NCBI RefSeq assembly: GCF_900106785.1
Contig: NZ_LT629839.1
Location: 100,042 to 164,041 of the forward strand
Source: Prevotellamassilia timonensis
Lineage (GTDB): Bacteria; Bacteroidota; Bacteroidia; Bacteroidales; Bacteroidaceae
Direction: 5' to 3'
DNA: 64,000 bases
Program-made: the position numbers and the translations under genes
The notes under the pieces: model-generated
What the model saw: the letters and a program-made list of their open reading frames with translations, nothing else
The model's database searches: none
What the model was told of the DNA's origin: nothing
In this document: positions 43,792-53,094 of the stretch, piece after piece
Position numbering within the stretch: position 1 is the stretch's first letter
Layout of the letters: each line of letters opens with the position of its first letter

Positions 43792-45708
43792 ATGAAAAAA
43801 CTCCTCCTCCCCCTCCTCATCACCCTCATGCTCACACCCGTGCTTGCAGCCGCACAGCCGCAAGCCGACTCCCTGCGCCACCTCCTGCGCACACAGCCGC
43901 ACAACCCCCACCTGCTGGCACAAATGGCACAAGCCTTCAGCACCTCGTGCCCCGACTCCGCACTACACTACGCCCAGCTCGCCACCCAACACAAAGCCAA
44001 AGGCGCCGACATCGTCACCCTCGAGGCCGCACGTGGCGAGGCACTCGCCGCACAAGGCCACATACAGCAGGCACTCGGCCACTTTACCCAAGCCTACAAA
44101 GTGGCCCAAAAACACCACCTCGCCGACCAGCAGCACAACCAGCTATGCAGCATGGGCATCTGCCACAGCCGCCTGCAGCAATTCGACCAGGCTGCCAAAT
44201 GCTACGACCAAGTCATAGCCTACGCCACACGCCACCACAACCACCAACTGGCCTTTGCAGCCTACCAAAACTATGGCGCCATGTGCAGCCGCATAGGCCG
44301 CCCCGACGACTGCCGCACCCTACTGCTCAACGCACTCAAATATGAACGCGCCGCCGAACCCGCACAACGCATCTCCGTATATGCCGGCCTCGGCACCATC
44401 CTCACCTACAACCCCGCCACCTTTGCACAAGCCGAGCAATACCTGCAGCGCGGCATCAACCTCGCACGCCAGGCCCACGAACCACTAGCCGAGGCAAGCT
44501 GCCTGTCGCCACTCATCACCCTGCTCACACAGCAGCCCAACCGCTACGCCGAAATACCAGCCCTCATAGCCCGCGCCAACACCATCGTCAGCGGCCTCGC
44601 TCCCGGCGGCACCGAACGCATGCAGCTCGAGCACGCCAAGGTCAACTACTACTTCGTCACACGCCAGTGGGCACCCGCCCTGCAGTCCGCCCTCATGCTC
44701 TATCACAACGGCCCCGCAGTATCATCAGAGCGCGACAAAGTCATGCTTATGGTAGCCCGCGCCTACGAGGGCACAGATCAGGCACCACGCGCCTGCTACT
44801 TCTACCGCGAGGCATACTACATAGCCGACTCCCTTCACCAGCTCAACATACAGCAGCAAGTAGCCGATGCCGCTGCACGCTACGATGCCAAGGAAAAACA
44901 ACTCAAAATAGCCCAACTGCAAAAGGACGCCGCACAAGCCGAAGCACGCCAGTGGCGCCTTGGCGCAAGCCTTGCCGTAGCCACCCTGCTACTCATCATC
45001 ACCATAGCAGGCGCCATCATGCGCCACCGCCACCAGCAGCGCAAGGCCGAGCTCGAACAGGCCCGCCGCTACATCGACGGCATCGAAACCGAGCGCAAAC
45101 GTCTGGCACAAGAGCTCCACGACGGCGTGTGCAACGACCTCCTCGTGGCCGAAATGCAGATAACCAACACCGCCTCCACCGCCCAGGCCACCCAGCAGCT
45201 CAACGCCGTGCGTCAAAACATACGCCACATCTCCCACCAGCTCATGCCCCCCAACACCGCCTTTGCCACCCTCGACCAAACCCTCTCAGCCCTGGCCTGC
45301 AAGCTCCACGAGATGGGCAGCATAGCCATCACCTTCAGCGCCACCCCCGCCCATCACAACTGGGCCGCCCTGCCCGCCGCCCAGGCCCACCAGCTTTACC
45401 GCATCGCGCAAGAGCTCATCACCAACCTCATCAAGCACACCCCGCAGCTCACCCACATCAGCATCACCCTCACCCACAGCCCCGCCGCCCCCCACACCAC
45501 GCTCACCATCGCCCACACCGCGGCCACCACACCAGCCGCCCCCTCACCAACTGCCGCTCCGTCTTCCGCTGGTGCCGCCCCGTCCCCCGCATCGTCCACC
45601 CCCGGCATAGGTCTGCGTTCCATCAGCGAGCGAGTCAAGGCCATCAGCGCCACCATCACCCACGCCACCGGCCCCCAGGGCCAGCACATCACCACCATCA
45701 GTTGCTAA
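43792..45708 (+). CDS. TPR-containing sensor histidine kinase with degenerate ATP lid
   Basis: 638 residues from ATG 43792. A signal peptide (MKKLLLPLLITLMLTPVLAAAQ) is followed by periplasmic TPR repeats (about 45-350; for example ALGHFTQAYKVAQKHH and FDQAAKCYDQVIAYA). The membrane helix LGASLAVATLLLIITIAGAIM is at about 389-409, and the HisKA_3 phospho-acceptor is in RKRLAQELHDGVCNDLL (His near 443). The ATPase domain has the N box QELITNLIKHT and the GIGLRSISERV G2 box. The Asp-x-Gly G1 box is missing, replaced by an Ala/Pro/Ser/Thr-rich insert (about 571-605). Likely partner: the LuxR-type regulator at 39626. Confidence 0.88.
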   Translation: MKKLLLPLLITLMLTPVLAAAQPQADSLRHLLRTQPHNPHLLAQMAQAFSTSCPDSALHYAQLATQHKAKGADIVTLEAARGEALAAQGHIQQALGHFTQAYKVAQKHHLADQQHNQLCSMGICHSRLQQFDQAAKCYDQVIAYATRHHNHQLAFAAYQNYGAMCSRIGRPDDCRTLLLNALKYERAAEPAQRISVYAGLGTILTYNPATFAQAEQYLQRGINLARQAHEPLAEASCLSPLITLLTQQPNRYAEIPALIARANTIVSGLAPGGTERMQLEHAKVNYYFVTRQWAPALQSALMLYHNGPAVSSERDKVMLMVARAYEGTDQAPRACYFYREAYYIADSLHQLNIQQQVADAAARYDAKEKQLKIAQLQKDAAQAEARQWRLGASLAVATLLLIITIAGAIMRHRHQQRKAELEQARRYIDGIETERKRLAQELHDGVCNDLLVAEMQITNTASTAQATQQLNAVRQNIRHISHQLMPPNTAFATLDQTLSALACKLHEMGSIAITFSATPAHHNWAALPAAQAHQLYRIAQELITNLIKHTPQLTHISITLTHSPAAPHTTLTIAHTAATTPAAPSPTAAPSSAGAAPSPASSTPGIGLRSISERVKAISATITHATGPQGQHITTISC

Positions 45709-45711
45709 ACC

Positions 45712-45770
45712 AAACCCGTTGGCGGGGACAGGAGTTGGAAAATCCAACGCTTGTCCCCGCCAACGGGTTT
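45712..45770. terminator. Bidirectional terminator between kinase gene and the large operon
   Basis: AAACCCGTTGGCGGGGACA pairs with TGTCCCCGCCAACGGGTTT around an inner GTTGG/CCAAC stem. The right end abuts the stop codon of the last gene of the - strand operon. Confidence 0.9.
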
Positions 45771-47191
45771 TAGAAGTAGTATGATATAGAAGTGGCAAGA
45801 TAATCGTTGTCGAGATGTCGCTTGTTGCCGAGGTCGGCTTTGTAGTAAAAGGACCAGTCCCAATGTTTCCAGGCAATGCCAATACCGCACGAAGCAGCAA
45901 ATTCGTTTTCGATAGACTTGTCTCGCACAGCATTGAAATAGCCCGTGGCATCAACAAAAAGTTTGGCATTTTTACTGATATTGCACACATTGACCTTAAG
46001 CTTGGCAAAGAGTGGCAGGTGGAAACAGGTTTTCGACTCATCGTTGTAACCATACCAAACGGTATATCCCACAAGCCCGATCTTGGCGCCCAGCAGGAAT
46101 TGTACGGGAGTATTATAATTGCCAAATTTCAGACCAAGTCCAACATTATAGAACCATACAATGTCAAGGTCGTTGTCAGTGTCATCATAGCATGACGGAT
46201 TAAAGCCGACGTCCATCCATTCAAGGCCAAACTGAATGATGTTGCCGTTGGCACGCCGCGCGGCCATTCTGTTGCGTTTGCAGTACAGCTTGTAGTTCTT
46301 CTTTTGCCAGTCAATGTAGCGTTGCACAGCCTGTCGTGTGGAGGAGTCTTTGGCATAGCTCAAGGCTTCAGCTCCTGCGCTGTCGTAGGAATATATGGTT
46401 ATGGACTGTGCTATGGCCAATGCCAGCAGGTTTGATATCTCTTTGCTGTAACAGCTGTAGGGGTAGTTTGTCAGAAAAGCTCTGAGTGCCCCTTCAGTGT
46501 TTCTGTTGCGTGCCGATGTGTAGTCAACATACTCCTGTGCTTGTTTGTAGCAGGGCTGGCTCGCAGGCGACAAGTCTTGCTCCCCGCCCGCCAGGTTGAA
46601 CTCATTCAGAGCCTGTTCATATTGTTGCAGTCTGAAGTGTGCCAGGCCGTCAAGCTCGTGTATGCGCCTGTACGCATCAGCCACGCATGAGGCATCGGGG
46701 TACTTTGATATGAATGCGTAGATGTCAGACTTTTGGGCCGACAATTTTATCGCGTTCCATGCTGCAGCCGCTTCCAAATTGTTGATAGTGCTGCGCGCCT
46801 GCTGTTCAAAAAAACGGAATTGCGACATTCGCAAGTATTCCTGGCAGGCCGCTATGGTGTTAGCCTCTTTTGCTTTATCCCATAGTTTGAAGTCAGCTAT
46901 GCGGTTTTGTACATCGGCGACATATTTGCCTTTAGGGTAACGTTCCAGATATTTTTCGAGAGCGTCACGTGTGGCAGTTTTGCACGCAGTTTCGTAACAC
47001 TTCCTTTCTGCTGCTTGCTGTTTCGCAATTTCTTCTTTCTTCTGGTTGATATATTTCCTCAGGGGTGTTTGTGTCACCGTCACCTTGCGGGGTTTCGGGC
47101 GGTGTCGGGACCTGATGGTGTTTTGGGCGTATGCCATGTTGCAGGCGCATAGCAAGCAGACGATGTGCAGCAGCCGTGTGAGTTGTGTCAT
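45770..47191 (-). CDS. Predicted outer-membrane protein: helical repeats plus C-terminal beta-barrel
   Basis: Last gene of the SrfB/SrfC-like operon; not a family I recognise. It has 473 residues. Signal peptide MTQLTRLLHIVCLLCACNMAYAQ; basic linker; then helical repeats of one pattern (ALEKYLERYPKGKYVADVQNRI, DIYAFISKYPDASCVADAYRR, ALRAFLTNYPYSCYSKEISN). From about residue 325 an alternating-hydrophobic stretch (IIQFGLEWMDVGFN..., FYNVGLGLKFGNY, FLLGAKIGLVGYTVWYG) ends in ATSISYYF with a terminal Phe, the outer-membrane barrel signal. Its start overlaps the upstream stop by 4 nt (ATGA). Likely the outer-membrane end of the system. Confidence 0.7.
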   Translation of the reverse strand: MTQLTRLLHIVCLLCACNMAYAQNTIRSRHRPKPRKVTVTQTPLRKYINQKKEEIAKQQAAERKCYETACKTATRDALEKYLERYPKGKYVADVQNRIADFKLWDKAKEANTIAACQEYLRMSQFRFFEQQARSTINNLEAAAAWNAIKLSAQKSDIYAFISKYPDASCVADAYRRIHELDGLAHFRLQQYEQALNEFNLAGGEQDLSPASQPCYKQAQEYVDYTSARNRNTEGALRAFLTNYPYSCYSKEISNLLALAIAQSITIYSYDSAGAEALSYAKDSSTRQAVQRYIDWQKKNYKLYCKRNRMAARRANGNIIQFGLEWMDVGFNPSCYDDTDNDLDIVWFYNVGLGLKFGNYNTPVQFLLGAKIGLVGYTVWYGYNDESKTCFHLPLFAKLKVNVCNISKNAKLFVDATGYFNAVRDKSIENEFAASCGIGIAWKHWDWSFYYKADLGNKRHLDNDYLATSISYYF

Positions 47192-47925
47192 AAGTCGTTA
47201 GTTGTGTCAAGGCAATCTTGCAATTCCTTCTTGATGGTTCCGAATTTGAGCTGGCTGCGATCGCCCTTAAAGTTTCTCAGTACAGCCTCCACTTCGCACA
47301 ACCTCTTGCCGAACCAAGTGCCCTTCCAGTCACTGTATTGCTTGTAGTTGATGTAGGCCGGCAAGTTGTGCAGTTTGCGCAGCTGCTCGTCAGCGTTCTT
47401 GGCAAAGGGGTTATCTAACATCTTCTCAGCTGACGTGATGAAGTCGAGCAGCTGCTTTATGTCAGCTTGATAAGATTTGAGCAACTTATAGTTTACAGAG
47501 TGCTGTGTTATAATATCCTTGTCCGTAACAGCCTCGAAAGCAGGTATGGCCAATTTCTCTACGCTGTAAGCCTCGTAGGGTATGTAAAGGAAATTTGAGG
47601 CAATGTTGAACAGACAGACATTAGCCTTTCTCTGTGCCTGCTGCAGTTCGCCACATTTGAGTTTGAATGTGGCACATTCGGTGCGTGCCGTTTGCAGTTG
47701 GGCCGCCAGTGCCGAGTCATTCTTGACTGTTTTGCTGTATTGGGACAGTAACGCCTTGTAGGCGGTCATGGCACTGTCCCGTTCGCTTTTCAACTTTTCG
47801 AGGTCGCGCATGCTGATTTTAATTTCCACTTCATTGTCAGCGTGCGCAGTAGAGTCCGCCTTGTTTTGGGCGAGTGCAGGTGCTGTCGCAGCAAGTGCGA
47901 GCAGCGGCATAATGTGCTTCAACAT
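47188..47925 (-). CDS. Exported coiled-coil protein of the SrfB/SrfC-like operon
   Basis: 245 residues, no known family. The signal peptide MLKHIMPLLALAATAPALAQ is followed by an acidic linker and a coiled-coil region (about 35-100: MRDLEKLKSERDSAMTAYKALLSQYSKT..., rich in Lys/Glu/Ala). A helical C-terminal domain has LYIPYEAYSVEKLAIPAFEAV and LPAYINYKQYSDWKGTWFGKRLCEVEAVL. The start ATG 47925 lies 15 nt after the previous gene, and its stop overlaps the outer-membrane protein start. Probably a periplasmic component. Confidence 0.65.
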   Translation of the reverse strand: MLKHIMPLLALAATAPALAQNKADSTAHADNEVEIKISMRDLEKLKSERDSAMTAYKALLSQYSKTVKNDSALAAQLQTARTECATFKLKCGELQQAQRKANVCLFNIASNFLYIPYEAYSVEKLAIPAFEAVTDKDIITQHSVNYKLLKSYQADIKQLLDFITSAEKMLDNPFAKNADEQLRKLHNLPAYINYKQYSDWKGTWFGKRLCEVEAVLRNFKGDRSQLKFGTIKKELQDCLDTTNDL

Positions 47926-47940
47926 TTTTTGGGGGGAGTG

Positions 47941-48795
47941 TTAGTAATTATAGTAGTTAGTAGCCTCATCGTAATAATTGCGTGCCCTGTTCCACAGATT
48001 GTCGGTGCTGCGCTTTGAGCCGTACAGTGCCTTAGCCTGCTCGTCGTACTGGTTGACAGCCCGTTCAACGGTGGGCACTAATGAGTTCTCGTAATACTGC
48101 TGCGTCACAAAGCGGTAGTTGGCCAGTTTTTCAACCATGCCTGCCGCATAGTTGTAGTGCGCTGCGGCAATGCGCGGTCGCACACCGTTAAGCGCATTCA
48201 TCAGATTGGTGCAGTTCGACAGATAAGGGTCGTTGGCCAGCTGTCGCGCCCGGTCTATGGTGCTGCGTGCTGCGGCAATGCCCCTGAACCCGCTTGCGCG
48301 GCTCACGGCACACGCCTGCTTGTAGTTGCCAATGATGTTAACTATCAGCGCCAGCGAGTCGGCCGTCGACCGCTTCAGCGCACTCGAATGGTCAATATGC
48401 TTTATGCCTCTCAGTTTGGCCACCACCGCAAGCATGTGGCTCTGGTCGTCGGTGTGCCACACGCTTTGGCGGAATTTGCCGAATGCACTGTCAAGAAACG
48501 CGGGCGCATAGATGGCCAGCAGTTTGTCAATAGCAGCATTGGCCGCCTCGTCCTCCACCTTGCCCTCGGTGGCGTAAATGCGTATTTTGCTCTGGGCGTC
48601 AGGTAGTATGGAGTCCATGCCAGCCAGGTCTGCGTTGGCCATTGCGTTGCAGCAGTTGTCAATCTGCTTGGCATATTGGTTGACAGCTTTGGTGGCCATG
48701 GGTGGAGCCACCTGCGTCTTGGCATAAAACATGACACCCCCTATGGCAAGCGCAATGGCTACGATGAGTATGATTATTTTGATTGTTACTTTCAT
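47941..48795 (-). CDS. Single-span membrane protein of the SrfB/SrfC-like operon
   Basis: 284 residues, no known family. An N-terminal anchor helix (MKVTIKIIILIVAIALAIGGVMFYA, about 1-25) is followed by an all-helical region of about 255 residues outside the membrane (VNQYAKQIDNCCNAMANADL..., ALKRSTADSLALIVNIIGNYKQ, YYENSLVPTVERAVNQYDEQ). It ends in a Tyr/Asn-rich tail, NYYDEATNYYNY. The layout suggests a periplasmic helical rod held in the inner membrane. It is separated by 75 nt from the gene before it, the widest gap in the operon. Confidence 0.65.
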   Translation of the reverse strand: MKVTIKIIILIVAIALAIGGVMFYAKTQVAPPMATKAVNQYAKQIDNCCNAMANADLAGMDSILPDAQSKIRIYATEGKVEDEAANAAIDKLLAIYAPAFLDSAFGKFRQSVWHTDDQSHMLAVVAKLRGIKHIDHSSALKRSTADSLALIVNIIGNYKQACAVSRASGFRGIAAARSTIDRARQLANDPYLSNCTNLMNALNGVRPRIAAAHYNYAAGMVEKLANYRFVTQQYYENSLVPTVERAVNQYDEQAKALYGSKRSTDNLWNRARNYYDEATNYYNY

Positions 48796-48870
48796 TTTCT
48801 TTAGAGTTGAATGACGTGTTGGTGGGATAACGGGGTGCTGCCCTGAAATCCGCCAACACGTTCTGCTGTA

Positions 48871-50751
48871 TTATTTTTTTATACTACCGCGTTTACCGTC
48901 TGTGCCGTCATTCTTACCAGCCCCACTTTTATCAGTTGCCTTTTTGGCATTCTTTTTCGCCGGCTTCTTATTTTGGGCGCTGGCCGGCCTTATGGTCTGG
49001 CCTTTGCTGTGACTTCGTGGGCTGGCTGGTGCCGGATCAGGGGCTGGGGCCTGCGTTGGCACATCATTCTGTTGGGGAACTGATGGCGTTGTCTGGCTTT
49101 GGGGCGTTGCGGTATTGGTAATGCTGTTAATGTAGTTGTTGATGTTTATCTGCTTGTCATCTTTGGTATTGTACTTACCGTCATGCGTGCCGGGGCGGCT
49201 GTCGGCAGGTATTTGCTCGAGCGCTTCCACAATTTTGCCCAGCTTGTCATTGTTCAGTGTGGCATTCCTGTCTTTTATCTTGTTAACCTCAAACTCGTTC
49301 AGTTCGTCGAACAACCCATGCGTGGCGTCAAATCGGTCAAGGCTGTCCTTGTGCCAGGTGTCATTGTTCTGCAGGTAGTTGAGAGCCTTTTGCGTGTCGG
49401 TGAGCGTGTCGTCCTCATCTTGCGTAGCTGTCACCCCCGCCGCCTGCTTGTCCACAAACTTGAATTCGCGGTCCATCACAAACACGTTCCAGCCCACATA
49501 CAGCCCTACGGCCAGCAGGCACGCTCCGAACCCTATGCCAAAGTACATGATCTTTTGCAAAATGGCGCCGTATGACAGGTGGTTGACGTCTTTCTCCGAA
49601 ATGTCGTCATCAGCCGAATAGCCCTTGATGGGCGATTTTGTCAAGCGACGTTGTGTCGTGAGGATATATTCCTCCTTGCTGCCCTCCAAGGCAAAGCGGT
49701 AATGGTGCAGCTTCTTTTCCAATTTGATGCCCTTATCGGAGGTGAGTCCTTTAAGCGTAACATCCTTGTCCTCATACTCATCAGCCTTGATGGTTATTTG
49801 GCATTCACCGCGTGTGGGCACGTATAATGTCCTGTTCTGTGGCAGCCTATTAAGCAAAACCTTAAAATTATCAATGGGGCTGCCATCAGAGCCATACACC
49901 TTGATATTGTCGCAGTGCACCTCTTTGTAAATGTCTTCTTTGGCATCAATCTTTATGCTATTCTGAAAGTCCTCCTCCTTGTCTGTCACCTTGGCCTTTT
50001 TGCTTATGGACTTGTAGCCCTCCTTCTTCCATTTTATGCACACATCAGCCCCGTCTGGATATTCCACAGCTTTGGTAAAGGGCACGTCCTCCCTCGCCAC
50101 AACGATGTATGGCTCAAAGCCTTCCTGCGATTTAGGTGCCTGCAGGGTGCGCACCTTTTTGAGCTCAGCCCCTAATTCCTCGAAGTCGTTGCCGAAGCCA
50201 ACCGACTGGTTGAGCAAGAATATGCCTTTGTACTTGGCATACTCATGTTGTGCAATATTATTGCCAAACAGTTCTTTCAGCGTAAAGTTAGAGAGTCGCC
50301 TTACGCCGTACTTGCTGGCCTTGGGGGCAGAACAGATGGTGCTGACGGCGGGCACCAGTACACCCTTGTCCTGGTACGTCTTGTCGGCTATTTCGTCAAA
50401 GATAGGATTGCTCTTAAAATTGCCAGTCTTTGCGACCTCCTTTATTCGCTCAATAACTTCGACAGTCTCTGCGCTCGATATGTTGCACGCGGCGGGCACA
50501 TGCACCCACACCGTGGCGTTGTCGGCGTCGCGAGCGCGGTCGGAAAATACTAATGCCAGCAAATAGCCCTTCTCGCCTAAAAACTCGACGTAGATGGCAG
50601 GCTCGGTGTCGTCTTTGCTGAAGGTGAGACCGTTCATCGGTTTTCTCAATTCGTGAATAGAATTGGCCCAACTTTGTTCCTTGTTACTTTGAAATATTTC
50701 TTGATTTCCTTGGTTGGCTGCTTGAATAACTATGCCTAACTTGTGTTCCAT
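48871..50751 (-). CDS. Bitopic membrane protein with large cytosolic domain
   Basis: 626 residues, no known family. The cytosolic part (about 1-395) holds an alpha/beta domain (VWVHVPAACNISSAETVEVIERI) and a beta-rich PEGA/carboxypeptidase-regulatory-like region (DGSPIDNFKVLLNRLPQNRT...RGECQITIKADEYEDKDVTL). One membrane helix follows (about 397-425, IMYFGIGFGACLLAVGLYVGW). The outer part has a helical repeat-like segment and a disordered Pro/Gln then Lys-rich tail (PAKKNAKKATDK). A basic tail of this sort could touch peptidoglycan or nucleic acid. It is 5 nt from the G-protein gene, so the two are tightly coupled. Confidence 0.65.
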   Translation of the reverse strand: MEHKLGIVIQAANQGNQEIFQSNKEQSWANSIHELRKPMNGLTFSKDDTEPAIYVEFLGEKGYLLALVFSDRARDADNATVWVHVPAACNISSAETVEVIERIKEVAKTGNFKSNPIFDEIADKTYQDKGVLVPAVSTICSAPKASKYGVRRLSNFTLKELFGNNIAQHEYAKYKGIFLLNQSVGFGNDFEELGAELKKVRTLQAPKSQEGFEPYIVVAREDVPFTKAVEYPDGADVCIKWKKEGYKSISKKAKVTDKEEDFQNSIKIDAKEDIYKEVHCDNIKVYGSDGSPIDNFKVLLNRLPQNRTLYVPTRGECQITIKADEYEDKDVTLKGLTSDKGIKLEKKLHHYRFALEGSKEEYILTTQRRLTKSPIKGYSADDDISEKDVNHLSYGAILQKIMYFGIGFGACLLAVGLYVGWNVFVMDREFKFVDKQAAGVTATQDEDDTLTDTQKALNYLQNNDTWHKDSLDRFDATHGLFDELNEFEVNKIKDRNATLNNDKLGKIVEALEQIPADSRPGTHDGKYNTKDDKQININNYINSITNTATPQSQTTPSVPQQNDVPTQAPAPDPAPASPRSHSKGQTIRPASAQNKKPAKKNAKKATDKSGAGKNDGTDGKRGSIKK

Positions 50752-50756
50752 GATTT

Positions 50757-52382
50757 TTATCCTCTAAATATTTTACCAATAATACCTAACTTGCCACCGT
50801 GGTTGCTCGCCGAATGCTTAAGCATGATGTCCACCACATTTTCGGCAGGCTTGGTGTCGAATTTGCAGTAGTCCTGAAAGCATACCTTGCCTAACGAGAA
50901 TGCCACAATTTCAACCTTCTTGCCGTTAATCTCGTTGTCTTCGCATATCTTGTTCAACCTGTTGTAAAAGCCCTTGTATTTGTCCTTTACATATTGGGTG
51001 ATGGCATCGCGCGTGACGTGTTTCATCTTGTCCACCTTGGTCACCATGATAAATATGGCGTCAGTCTCTTTCTTGAAGATGCCCGTATCCTTGATGTACG
51101 ACAATGCACCTTCAAGGAAAACGGGTTGGCGGTAACCATCGTAAATGCGGTCCTCGCCGCCATATTCAATCACAAAAAAGTGTATCTTGCGGTTGGTCGA
51201 GCGGTTGTCTATCAGCACATTGGTCATAGTGTCGAGCATGTTCAGATGGATGTCTGTCAGTGGCATGTTGGCATTGCTCTTGAACATGCAGCTCATCAGC
51301 TCGCCAGCCATGTCAATGCAGGTGATGGGGTGCGTGCGGTTGTCATTGTCAGTCAGGTCAAATCCCATTTCGTAAAAAGCATCAATCGGCGTGCCGCCCA
51401 ACAGCGTGCCCACCTCGCCGTTCTGCGGGAAATGGTTCATCAGGTAAGTCATGTAGCCATAGCCCTGCGAGGCTGTGTCGGCGTCCATCACCTTGGCCAC
51501 CTTGCCGCTGCCGGCCACACTCAGTATGGCCCCCAAGGCACAGCTCTTGCCCGATGAGGGGATGCCCCAAAAGTACACCTCGGTGCTCTGCTTGTGTATG
51601 CGGTCCAAACTGCGGGTGTAGGTATAACTTTCGGTCTGCTTGCCATTTTGCATGGCCTTGATAAACTGCTTGTCAATGCCTATGCCATACAGGTCGGCAA
51701 TGGTAATGAGGTGTTCGTTGTCTATCAAGTACTTGACAGTCGATGCATTCAGCAGGTTGCAGTCCTCCCTCAGTTTGTTAAGGAACTCCGCTTTGGTGGC
51801 ATAGCGTTTTTTTATGTAGTACCTTATTTTGTTGGCAATGTTGGGATCCTTATATAAGGCAGTGGTACCTACTTCGTTCAGAATTTGCTTGATCTCGTCA
51901 ATCAGCGTGTCAATGTCATAGTCCATGATGCTGTCAAGCAGCAGATCGTTTATGCGCTGGTTGGCCTCCGCTGCATGCACGCTGTCAGGATTGTTAGTCA
52001 CAAAGTCGTTCAGCGCGTCAATGTCGTTCTTGTCAAGCGCGTCCCAATCGTTCTCTGCGCTCTCCTGAGCCGCGGCATCGGCTTGTTCACGTTCAATCTG
52101 CGCCTTCAGCGCACGGGCCTCTGGGCGGAACTTGCCTTCGGCAAAGGTGTCCAAGTAGTGCTGCACCGCCTCAATGGTGTGCGCGGCCTGTGCGCTGGCC
52201 CATTCGTCATCGTCGCCATGCTCAAGCATACGCTTCAGTTCCTGGCGCACCTTGGGGCTGAACTCGCCATTGGTGTCGTTGCACAGTTCGTCAAAGGTGA
52301 CAAGCCCCTTGTTTATAAAGCCGTACAGGTTCTCGGCCTTATAGCCTGCCACGTTATCTAATATGTAATCTTTTGTTGGCAT
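50757..52382 (-). CDS. G protein with helical repeats, operon member
   Basis: 541 residues. Order of parts: an N-terminal 41-residue module shared with the adjoining DUF805 protein (GYKAENLYGFINKGLVTFDEL...); two helical repeats (IEAVQHYLDTFAEGKF..., DIDALNDFVTNNPDSVHAAE); then a P-loop domain from about 265. G1 is FWGIPSSGKSCALGAIL (about 265-281), G3 the DMAG of ITCIDMAGEL (about 355), G4 the TKVD of IFIMVTKVDKMKHV. It is therefore a predicted GTPase, membrane-associated through partners, and family assignment beyond that is not possible. It is distinct from the SrfC-like GTPase of the same operon. Confidence 0.7.
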   Translation of the reverse strand: MPTKDYILDNVAGYKAENLYGFINKGLVTFDELCNDTNGEFSPKVRQELKRMLEHGDDDEWASAQAAHTIEAVQHYLDTFAEGKFRPEARALKAQIEREQADAAAQESAENDWDALDKNDIDALNDFVTNNPDSVHAAEANQRINDLLLDSIMDYDIDTLIDEIKQILNEVGTTALYKDPNIANKIRYYIKKRYATKAEFLNKLREDCNLLNASTVKYLIDNEHLITIADLYGIGIDKQFIKAMQNGKQTESYTYTRSLDRIHKQSTEVYFWGIPSSGKSCALGAILSVAGSGKVAKVMDADTASQGYGYMTYLMNHFPQNGEVGTLLGGTPIDAFYEMGFDLTDNDNRTHPITCIDMAGELMSCMFKSNANMPLTDIHLNMLDTMTNVLIDNRSTNRKIHFFVIEYGGEDRIYDGYRQPVFLEGALSYIKDTGIFKKETDAIFIMVTKVDKMKHVTRDAITQYVKDKYKGFYNRLNKICEDNEINGKKVEIVAFSLGKVCFQDYCKFDTKPAENVVDIMLKHSASNHGGKLGIIGKIFRG

Positions 52383-52402
52383 ATAGTGTGTTGTGATGTA
52401 TG

Positions 52403-53071
52403 TTACTCTTTAGGGTTCTTGCCATACTTGTTGTCACCGATGGTGCCGCGTTCAAATAGCAAGGCAAAGACGTAGAAGGGAATAAGCTGGCTCCAGCCCG
52501 AATGCCCCACATCGTGGCACCGCTTGCAGTTTTGGGCAATGAAGAACCAATAGAATGGTATGGAGATAATCAATAATATCGTAAGATAGCCTTGATACTC
52601 AGCGCTTGATACGTCGCCGTAAGCGTATTTGTAAATGATATCATCAGATACTATCTGGCTAATTACTATAAAGACAAAATATATGATGAACGACAGCCCA
52701 TACTCGAGCCTGCGTATGCGCCCCTTGAATGAGAATGGGTTGCGGAACATTCCCTTACTGTCAGTCTGCGGCTCTGCATGGTCCGCAAGCGCGCTCTGAG
52801 GCTGAGGCTCTGCAGCAGGTTCGGCAACGGGCGCAACGGGCGGTGCAACGGCAACCGTGTTCGTTGGCACACTCTGGGGCTGAGGCTCAACGGCAGGCTC
52901 GGGCGGTGCGGCCAAAATGGTCTCAACCCTTTTTCGGAGCAAAGGCGTGAAAGCCCCTTCTGTGCCTTTCTCTAACTCATAAATCGTTACAACTCCGCTA
53001 CGTACCGCCTCGGCTATCTCGCTGGCAGAGTACTGTTGTAGGTCTTTGAGCAATTTCTTCTTCTGTATCAT
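52403..53071 (-). CDS. DUF805 membrane protein with N-terminal adaptor module
   Basis: 222 residues. The first 50 residues (KKLLKDLQQYSASEIAEAVRSGVVTIYELE...) match the N-terminus of the adjacent G protein without gaps. A Pro/Ala/Val/Glu-rich linker (about 55-110) follows, then a DUF805 domain with NPFSFKGRIRRLEYGLSFI, two membrane helices, NCKRCHDVGHSGWSQLIPFYVFALLF and a final charged GDNKYGKNPKE. DUF805 proteins (YhaH-like) have no settled function. The shared module suggests this protein and the G protein bind the same partner. Confidence 0.8.
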   Translation of the reverse strand: MIQKKKLLKDLQQYSASEIAEAVRSGVVTIYELEKGTEGAFTPLLRKRVETILAAPPEPAVEPQPQSVPTNTVAVAPPVAPVAEPAAEPQPQSALADHAEPQTDSKGMFRNPFSFKGRIRRLEYGLSFIIYFVFIVISQIVSDDIIYKYAYGDVSSAEYQGYLTILLIISIPFYWFFIAQNCKRCHDVGHSGWSQLIPFYVFALLFERGTIGDNKYGKNPKE

Positions 53072-53094
53072 GATATATTATGGGCAATGTGGTG

